Assembly: GCA_964462535.1 (NCBI GenBank)
Contig: CAYWXV010000070.1
Coordinates: 1 to 12,554, forward strand
Reading direction: 5' to 3'
DNA: 12,554 nt
Origin: CAYWXV01 sp964462535
GTDB lineage: Bacteria > Bacteroidota > Ignavibacteria > OLB7
Below the pieces are notes generated by a model. The model was not told the DNA's origin. It did not search any database and saw only the letters and a list, made by a program, of their open reading frames with translations. Numbering within the stretch: position 1 is the first letter of the stretch; the number at the start of each line of letters is the position of its first letter. A program made the position numbers and the translations under genes. This document shows, piece after piece, positions 9,001 to 12,554 of this stretch.

Positions 9001-9712
9001 TTTCGAATGTGCGGAGATGCTCGTCGATCGATACATAGGCGCTCGTTCGGCTTCGGGCAAAAGCCGAGTGCCGTCGACGGTTCAGTTCGAGCGGATCGGG
9101 TACGGATGACTCCGGATACTCCGCGTCGAGCACCGCACGAATGTCACGCTCAAGCCATTCACCGAGTTGTGCGGGAGACGTGAAGTTCTCTCGCACAGGA
9201 AAACCACTTGCGCGTATGCGGTCTTTCAGCCTGCGAAGCCGATGGATGGCTGAATCTTCCGTTTCGGCAGATCCGTGCGGCGTGGCGCTGGGATCTCGCA
9301 TGTAGAAGAATGCGCGACCCGCCATCGTTGGATTCGCCAACACCCCGTAGATCATCTCCATCTCCGTGATGCTGGTTCCATCCTCAAGCGAAGCAGCAAT
9401 GTTTGGGAATCCGTCCCCAATCGTTTGGATGCTTGAAGCCGGGGGTACCCAGCCATACCGCTCACCGAGGATACCGATAAAGTAGGGTCGGCAGCGATCG
9501 ATTTCGTCGAGGCAGATGCGGATGATGCCTTCGCGCTCGGCCTCCTCCTCGGTGATGCCCCATCGAAGATCGATATCAGTGAAGGCGACGCCGCGATGAC
9601 GGCAGAGGGCACGGATCTCCGGGAAGATCTTCTTCACCAGATGCTCCCGCTCTTCCTGCAGATCGCGGAAGGTGGAGCTGATGAACACGCGGAGTTCGTT
9701 TGATGTACTCAT
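6047..9712 (-). CDS. Gene C: DUF4062-NACHT-TPR STAND NTPase (1221 aa)
   Basis: Complete gene and the longest complete member. DUF4062 lies at about 6-92 (CLDEIDRCRPYFIGILGERYGWVP), followed by SITEMEMIYGVLANP (114-128). A linker ends in RTSAYVSIDEHL. Walker A is GDSGLGKSS (251-259), Walker B VLLVIDALNQL (341-351) and the next strand VIVSTTPGE (371-379). The winged helix has FFHDYLRRAVEKRYL (537-551). Eight TPRs with an exact 40-residue period (about 730-1049) have the core GDR-----A--N-G-----G-Y-EA---Y-RQL. The C-terminal cap is ARECSEECIAISADL onward (1098-1211). The start ATG at 9712 aligns with gene A. Two in-frame minigenes that duplicate this start precede it, and a TAA lies 6 nt upstream. 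No Shine-Dalgarno lies at the usual distance, so translation may depend on reinitiation. Subtype II, like B. The stop is TGA. Confidence 0.95.
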   Translation of the reverse strand: MSTSNELRVFISSTFRDLQEEREHLVKKIFPEIRALCRHRGVAFTDIDLRWGITEEEAEREGIIRICLDEIDRCRPYFIGILGERYGWVPPASSIQTIGDGFPNIAASLEDGTSITEMEMIYGVLANPTMAGRAFFYMRDPSATPHGSAETEDSAIHRLRRLKDRIRASGFPVRENFTSPAQLGEWLERDIRAVLDAEYPESSVPDPLELNRRRHSAFARSRTSAYVSIDEHLRTFETWRVQGSKPLVVRGDSGLGKSSLVAFLAAEYRRIHPTALIIEHYVGATNESGSALAVMQHAIEEIRGRFNIDESVPATEEQLTRSFPNWLFRAERLAADAGVNVLLVIDALNQLGPTDRGLAWLPKTMPSGIKVIVSTTPGETEDRLVVRDWEELVLTPIDSIDVRHQIVLRYLGDFHKGLSSARMDRVVNEAKGASPLFLRVVAEELRVHGEHESLDEAIDRYLSADDLPDVFDRVLERLERDYGADLVCNLMSLTWASRAGLSEAAIIDLIGCSRLDLSRLLFAIDYHFVRRDGVLGFFHDYLRRAVEKRYLSDPLQIPRLRSDLARYFEGLPISETTALELLWQYGADDVVTTGPSRDERLASTLARTDVLLLLFRDQTRFEMLEWWTLLGRRGFDVEQEYRRSLAGHVDNNRSAIVTAAATLLASLTRWDIAGELYAELLELATSGASLEDEFRGHVGLGQIAQHRGNYTEAIEHFDHALQLAIEVGDTTGIADAIGSRGAVQFLQGLMTESIESHRRQLEIAEEMGDRRRIASAIGSIGIAVAAQGGYAEAMEHFERQLSICDELGDRAGIVTASGNVGNVLYSQGRFTDALEFCRRQLLVSEELGDRRVATYALGNVGYIYYNLGQYGEAMTCYRRQLAISEEIGDRAGIARALSNIGWIHADQGRNDEAIRCYERQLAVSIELGDRDQTSRAIGAMGAVHVAEGRYEEALDCFERQLATCTDMGNRNGMSSAMTNIGIVLFQVGRYGESMKYQQMSTEISNEIGDDVSAAVGVGNMGSLNSAMGDYDRALDCFFRASETHRSTGYLRGLTFWLEGIARAMIDIEHSNGSMPEYLPRHLDGITEETWRSVALRKARECSEECIAISADLSKPDTLFGGKILLARITAAEGGRRAASTTLASMLADPADGDNSHERTAHRAEIHYWLWRIGAEPPMNRDEHEHHRAEALRLLKELVVKTPKHEYHERIEELQHTPDQSH
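6566..7525 (-). repeat. Eight 120-bp TPR-encoding repeats of gene C
   Basis: These encode residues 730-1049. The GD/GN marker recurs at 729, 769, 809, 849, 889, 929, 969 and 1009, exactly every 40 residues, with no insertions or deletions. The consensus includes ERQLA-S-ELGDR. The DNA units share short words but are clearly diverged, so the array is older than that of gene D or under selection for change. Confidence 0.88.
9507..9634 (-). repeat. 128-nt block identical to gene B
   Basis: This is the partner of 5628-5755. Identity starts at tcgaggcagatgc and ends at aagatcttctt on the plus strand. It overlaps by 26 nt with the separate block shared with gene A (9609-9723), so gene C's first 69 codons are a patchwork matching A at the front and B behind. 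Confidence 0.88.
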
Positions 9713-9723
9713 AGCAGATTACA
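9609..9723 (-). repeat. 5' block of gene C shared with gene A
   Basis: This is the partner of 2286-2400, with three mismatches over 115 nt. It includes the TCTGCT leader and the end of the TAA preceding the ATG, so the leader and the coding start have moved or been homogenised together. Confidence 0.85.
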
Positions 9724-9808
9724 CCACCGCGGAGATGTCGAAGTCCGCCACAGGCGGACGGAGATCCGCCACTGGGGGAAAGACGCGGAGTTCGTTTGAT
9801 GTACTCAT
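9719..9808 (-). CDS. 29-codon minigene 2, in frame with gene C
   Basis: The frame begins MSTSNELRVF, the same ten residues as gene C, then continues PPVADLRPPVADF and stops at TAA (9719-9721). The stop lies 6 nt before gene C's ATG and in the same frame, so a ribosome terminating here could reinitiate at gene C. It may be a leader peptide or simply a by-product of a duplicated start. Compared with minigene 1 there are both synonymous and amino-acid changes, so the comparison does not establish protein-level selection. Confidence 0.35.
   Translation of the reverse strand: MSTSNELRVFPPVADLRPPVADFDISAVV
9744..9770. repeat. Three-arm alternating palindrome in unit U2
   Basis: The arms are TCCGCC (9744-9749), GGCGGA (9753-9758) and TCCGCC (9765-9770). 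The first pair extends to a 7-bp stem, GTCCGCC-aca-GGCGGAC (9743-9759). The alternative pair is GGCGGA with the third arm across a 6-nt loop. The two hairpins exclude each other. Unit U1 has the same layout with weaker arms, and U3 has it intact. Confidence 0.75.
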
Positions 9809-9814
9809 AGCAGA

Positions 9815-9904
9815 TTACATCTCCGTGGAGATGTCGGAGTCCGCCACAGGCGGGCGGAGATCGGCCGCAGGCGGAAAGACGCGGAGTTCACTCGATGTAC
9901 TCAT
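9815..9904 (-). CDS. 29-codon minigene 1, coupled to gene D
   Basis: The frame begins MSTSSELRVF, then PPAADLRPPVADSD, and ends at TAA (9815-9817). It has the best translation signal of any start in the window: AGGAG with a 7-nt spacer, plus an ATGA overlap with gene D. Its first ten residues match the DUF4062 gene start and the rest is encoded by the palindromic segment. It resembles a truncated gene start more than a conserved peptide, but it should be translated if the mRNA is made. Confidence 0.4.
   Translation of the reverse strand: MSTSSELRVFPPAADLRPPVADSDISTEM
9817..9834. repeat. Perfect inverted repeat at the end of minigene 1
   Basis: ACATCTCC and GGAGATGT (8-nt arms) flank two bases, so in RNA a 7-bp stem with a 4-nt loop is possible. 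On the minus strand the 3' arm runs into minigene 1's TAA stop. The equivalent sites in U2 and U3 carry two mismatches each. Confidence 0.6.
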
Positions 9905-12554
9905 GGCGGGACTCCTGCTGCTCTCAACTCCTCGAGGCGTTTGAGGTACTGGTGCATCGGTATGCTGGCATACAGCGCCTCATACAACTCAAGCGCCGTC
10001 GATGCGTGATCGGCAGCTCCAAGTTTCCAGAGCCAATAGTGAAGCTCCGCCTGTTGCGCCTCATGGGATTCTTCGGCCAGCATACTGGTGAGACGATGCG
10101 ATGCACCATCGCTGTCGCCTTCGGCGGCTTCGATCCGCGCAAGCAAAACCCTGCTGCCGAACTGTGTATCCGGCCGCGACAGCTCGGCGCTGATGGCAAT
10201 GCACTCCGAGGCGCACTCTCGGGCGCGTTGTAGCGACATGGCGCGCCAATCGCCATGTGGCTCTCCCGCGGCGAACAGGTCGGGCATCCCTTCTGCCGCC
10301 CCTGCGACATACCGCTGCAGATACTCAGGCATCCGCGACGCACGAGCGAGGATCTCCAATAACACTTCGGCGATTTCCGCAAGCCACTCGGTCAGACCCT
10401 GACGATTACCGATCGCTCGATGCTCTGCTGCGGCTCGATGAAGATGCTCCAGACCACGATCATACTCCCCGCGACGGGCGTACACCGAGCCCATGTTCCC
10501 AGTCGCAACGCAGACGCTATTGCGGTCGCCCAACTCCTCAACGATGCGCAACTTCCGCTCGTAGAACTCGAGCGCCCGATCATACTCTCCGCGATTGTAG
10601 TACACCACTCCCATGTTCCCAATCGCTATGGAGACGCCACTACGGTCGCCCAACTCCTCATCCATGTGCAACTGACGCTCGTAGAACTCGAGCGCCCGAT
10701 CATACTCCCCGCGACCCGCGTACACATTCCCCATGTTCCCAAACGCCACGGAAACGCTACGGCGGTCGCCCAACTCCTCACCGATGCGCAACTTCCGCTC
10801 GTAGAACTCGAGCGCCTGGTCATACTCCCCGCGACTGGCGTACCGGTTGCCCATATTCGCAATCGCCACCGAGACGCCATTGCGGTCGCCCAACTCCTCA
10901 CCGATGCGCAACTTCCGCTCGTAGAATTCCAGCGCCCGATCATAGTCCCCGCGACTGGCGTACACCAAGCCCACGTTCCGGAGCGCCATGGAGATGCCAC
11001 GGCGGTCGCGCAGCTCGGAGTACAGGTCCAGACCCTGCGACGATTCCGACAGCGATTCGTCATACTCCCCTCGCAACTGCAACAGCGATCCCAGACTCAC
11101 TCGCGAGGAGGCTTCCTCGCTCTTGAGATCATGCTCCTTCGCCCAGACAAGTCTCGCCCGCCCAATCTCCATTGCTCCCGACCACTCCCCCAGACGTTCC
11201 AGAAGATCCGCCACGCGACCCATCCCCCGGCTCCGCGCCGCGGCATCCTCCATCGCCCACGACGCCAGGCTCCGCCGGTACCGATCGACGACGTCCGATC
11301 CATTGCGCATCCACGACCAGTAGCCGAGAACCTCATACTGCGTCGGACCATCGTACAGCGGCAGAAAGAACGGCATCCGCGAGAGCCATTCACTTAGACG
11401 CTCAAGCTCCCCGGCGCTCTGAAGTTGATAACACAGATCGCTTGCCATACGAACCGATACCGGAACCTTTGCCTTGATGGCTGACGTCACCCCGGCCTCG
11501 AAATACTCCGCAATCTGTAGATGCGCCGATCGTTGCTTCCCTTCGTCGGTGAGATACCGCTTCTCAACGGCGCGGCGCAGATAGTCGTGGAAGAACGTCG
11601 GGCGGCCTTCCTTGCGAACCAGGTGATACTCGAGCCCGGCGATCATCGTGGCAATCTTCAGGCGGGCAAGGCCGCTGATCTCCGATAGCTCTCGCTCGTC
11701 AAGCCCACTCCGACTCGCGCTCAAAAGGCTCATCACGGCGCGCACCGCGCGCATGTTGTAGTCTTCCTCCAATCGCTCCAGGACGCGCTGGAACAGATCC
11801 TCCGTCCCGGTCGCCTCCAGATAGCTCTCGATCATTGCGTCGAGGTCTTCGTGACGACTCACCAGGCGGAGTTCCTCCAGCACCGTCTTGAGGAACAGTG
11901 GGTGACCACACTTGTAGTCGCTCGCAACGCGCTTGATCTGTTCCGGGTTGAGTGACTTGTGGTACTCCGCCAGATAGCGAACGACGATTGTCTCACGCTC
12001 GGCCTCACTGAGACCCTGCATGCCGAAGCGTACCCATCCTCGCTTCTGCAACTCCACCAACGTTCCTTCTACTGTTGAACTGACGATCAAGCGGATTGAT
12101 GGAGGGATCACGTCCGGTATCCACTTCAAGCCGAGCGCTGCGCCTTGTAGCTGGTTGAGTCCATCAAGGATGATGATCAGGGATGAGGGAGTAGCGTTGA
12201 AGGATGAAGGATGAGAGATGAAGGATGAATCGGACGAAGAAGCGTTTGCCTGCTCTATTTCTGATTCCGCCCTCCGCCCTCCCCCTTCCCCCCTTCGCAG
12301 GGCATGGTCGGCATAGCCCAGCCATTGTCCCAGAGCCGTTCCAAGCTTCGCGGGGTCCGATGGGATCTCTTCATCGCGCCCGAATCGCTCGTTGATCTCC
12401 ATGCAGATATGCCGGATCACCGCGTAGTGATCGGTGGCGGTTGCGCCGATGCCGACATAATGTTCGATGACGTGAGCCCCGGGATGCTTGCGCCGGTACT
12501 GGTCGGCCCAATAGGCGAACAACGAACTCTTGCCAGAGCCACTCTCCGCGTAGA
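9901..12554 (-). CDS. Gene D: NACHT-TPR STAND NTPase, N-terminal DUF4062 part beyond window
   Basis: The frame is open to the window edge, which falls inside Walker A: the edge codons read YAESGSGKSSLFAYWA, so the TTG at 12522 is not a start. Counting residues from 12522: HYVGIGA at 21, Walker B LIIILDGLNQL (115-125), RLIVSSTVE (144-152), FFHDYLRRAVEKRYL (310-324). Five 40-residue TPRs lie at about 507-706, of the form YASRGEYDRALEFYERKLRI. The cap is ARECASECIAISAEL onward (767-866). A Ser-rich, low-complexity insert (about 76-114) sits just before Walker B and is absent from B and C. The subtype matches gene A. The stop TGA overlaps minigene 1's ATG. A DUF4062 domain upstream is expected from the three paralogues but is not seen. 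Confidence 0.92.
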   Translation of the reverse strand, partial: YAESGSGKSSLFAYWADQYRRKHPGAHVIEHYVGIGATATDHYAVIRHICMEINERFGRDEEIPSDPAKLGTALGQWLGYADHALRRGEGGGRRAESEIEQANASSSDSSFISHPSSFNATPSSLIIILDGLNQLQGAALGLKWIPDVIPPSIRLIVSSTVEGTLVELQKRGWVRFGMQGLSEAERETIVVRYLAEYHKSLNPEQIKRVASDYKCGHPLFLKTVLEELRLVSRHEDLDAMIESYLEATGTEDLFQRVLERLEEDYNMRAVRAVMSLLSASRSGLDERELSEISGLARLKIATMIAGLEYHLVRKEGRPTFFHDYLRRAVEKRYLTDEGKQRSAHLQIAEYFEAGVTSAIKAKVPVSVRMASDLCYQLQSAGELERLSEWLSRMPFFLPLYDGPTQYEVLGYWSWMRNGSDVVDRYRRSLASWAMEDAAARSRGMGRVADLLERLGEWSGAMEIGRARLVWAKEHDLKSEEASSRVSLGSLLQLRGEYDESLSESSQGLDLYSELRDRRGISMALRNVGLVYASRGDYDRALEFYERKLRIGEELGDRNGVSVAIANMGNRYASRGEYDQALEFYERKLRIGEELGDRRSVSVAFGNMGNVYAGRGEYDRALEFYERQLHMDEELGDRSGVSIAIGNMGVVYYNRGEYDRALEFYERKLRIVEELGDRNSVCVATGNMGSVYARRGEYDRGLEHLHRAAAEHRAIGNRQGLTEWLAEIAEVLLEILARASRMPEYLQRYVAGAAEGMPDLFAAGEPHGDWRAMSLQRARECASECIAISAELSRPDTQFGSRVLLARIEAAEGDSDGASHRLTSMLAEESHEAQQAELHYWLWKLGAADHASTALELYEALYASIPMHQYLKRLEELRAAGVPP
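9912..9916 (-). promoter_or_regulatory. Shine-Dalgarno AGGAG serving minigene 1
   Basis: AGGAG lies in the last codons of gene D, 7 nt before the ATG at 9904. It is the only well-spaced canonical ribosome-binding site found near any start here. Gene C itself begins 192 nt further on, without such a site. Confidence 0.65.
10405..11004 (-). repeat. Five near-identical 120-bp TPR repeats of gene D
   Basis: The DNA units align without gaps at exactly 120 bp. The words catactcccc, gcggtcgcccaactcctca and cttccgctcgtagaa recur once per unit. Units over 10501-10980 differ at only a modest number of sites. The similarity is far higher than in the arrays of genes B and C, pointing to recent expansion or homogenisation. 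Such an array is prone to unit gain or loss and to assembly collapse. Confidence 0.92.
12181..12297. repeat. Low-complexity insert within gene D's NTPase
   Basis: On the plus strand, 12200-12229 is an AAGGATGA/GAGATGA microsatellite-like tract, and 12268-12297 is a C/T-rich tract (cctccgccctcccccttccc). In frame it encodes a Gly/Arg then Ser/Asn-rich stretch (GEGGGRRAESE; SSSDSSFISHPSSFN). It looks like an intergenic-type simple repeat that entered the gene without breaking the frame. Confidence 0.75.

Larger units (their letters stand above)
9713..9808 (-). repeat. Junction unit U2 (96 bp) directly before gene C
   Basis: This is the second of two head-to-tail 96-bp units. The first 30 nt on the minus strand (ATGAGTACATCAAACGAACT and on to GTCTTT) repeat the first ten codons of gene C with a single change. 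The remaining 66 nt are a GC-rich palindromic segment ending TAATCTGCT, immediately followed by gene C's own ATG. ATG-to-ATG spacing is exactly 96 nt (9904, 9808, 9712). Confidence 0.92.
9809..9904 (-). repeat. Junction unit U1 (96 bp) at the end of gene D
   Basis: This is the first of the two tandem units. Its ATG overlaps gene D's stop as ATGA (9901-9904). It begins ATGAGTACATCGAGTGAACT, i.e. gene-start codons with a change at codons 4-5, followed by the palindromic segment and TAATCTGCT. The overlap with D and the AGGAG upstream suggest this was the original start context of the next gene. Confidence 0.92.

Noticed and set aside
9713..9904. CRISPR-like array
   Set aside because: Only two contiguous 96-bp units without unique spacers; they are tandem duplicates containing the gene start.
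9672..9944. 90-codon plus-strand frame with a 32-residue repeat across the D-C junction
   Set aside because: The repeat is the 96-bp unit read backwards; no ribosome-binding site or independent support.
10405..11004. Non-coding minisatellite
   Set aside because: The 120-bp units keep an open frame encoding textbook TPR helices on the minus strand, so this is a coding repeat.
10257..11126. 289-codon Arg/Pro/Thr-rich plus-strand frame
   Set aside because: Antisense shadow of the same array in another phase; composition is typical of an out-of-phase GC-rich frame.
10420..11397. 325-codon plus-strand frame with 40-residue repeats
   Set aside because: It lies wholly antisense to gene D's TPR array and its periodicity simply mirrors the 120-bp units; no family resemblance and no translation signal.
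12520..12522. TTG as a start codon for gene D
   Set aside because: It is the Leu of GSGKSSL in Walker A; the frame is open and homologous up to the window edge.

Overview
The window is bacterial DNA of moderately high GC, and nearly all of it is one co-directional (minus-strand) series of four paralogous, very large genes. Each encodes a STAND-type signalling NTPase with the same layout: an N-terminal DUF4062 domain (opening ELRVFISSTFRDL), a NACHT/AAA-like NTPase with intact Walker A, a winged-helix segment with an FHDYLRRA motif, a tetratricopeptide (TPR) array with an exact 40-residue period, and a conserved helical C-terminal cap. Two of the four run off the window, so the cluster may be longer. 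There are no tRNA, rRNA, transposase, CRISPR or housekeeping genes, so taxonomy cannot be fixed. The TCCGCC-nnn-GGCGGA palindromes, the AGGATGA low-complexity tracts and the general lack of Shine-Dalgarno sequences remind me of environmental groups such as Bacteroidota/Chlorobiota-like or Planctomycetota lineages, but this is only an impression.

Layout in transcription order (high to low coordinates). Gene D (9901 to beyond 12554) lacks its DUF4062 end because the window starts inside its Walker A motif. Its TPR array is made of nearly identical 120-bp DNA units, and its NTPase contains an in-frame low-complexity insert. The D-C junction (9713-9904) holds two tandem 96-bp units. Each begins with a copy of the first ten codons of the following gene, then a GC-rich palindromic segment and a TAA stop. 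Gene C (6047-9712, 1221 aa) has the longest complete TPR array, with eight repeats. A 222-bp spacer with no such unit follows. Gene B (2483-5824, 1113 aa) has five repeats. The B-A junction (2390-2496) carries a third, diverged copy of the palindromic unit. Gene A (2389 to before 1) is open to the window edge and is cut inside its TPR array.

How they may work together. By analogy with characterised STAND/NLR proteins, including antiphage Avs and bNACHT proteins, the TPR array would be the sensor, the NTPase the oligomerisation switch and DUF4062 the output or adaptor module. The window shows a strongly conserved front end, patches of identical DNA shared between paralogues, and TPR arrays that differ in length and sequence. 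This pattern fits a diversifying recognition family, with an immune or conflict role as the leading but unproven hypothesis. A and D form one NTPase subtype and B and C another, giving the order I-II-II-I. The least familiar element is the junction unit: a duplicated gene start plus alternative hairpins plus minigene, which appears to have separated gene C from its original ribosome-binding site.
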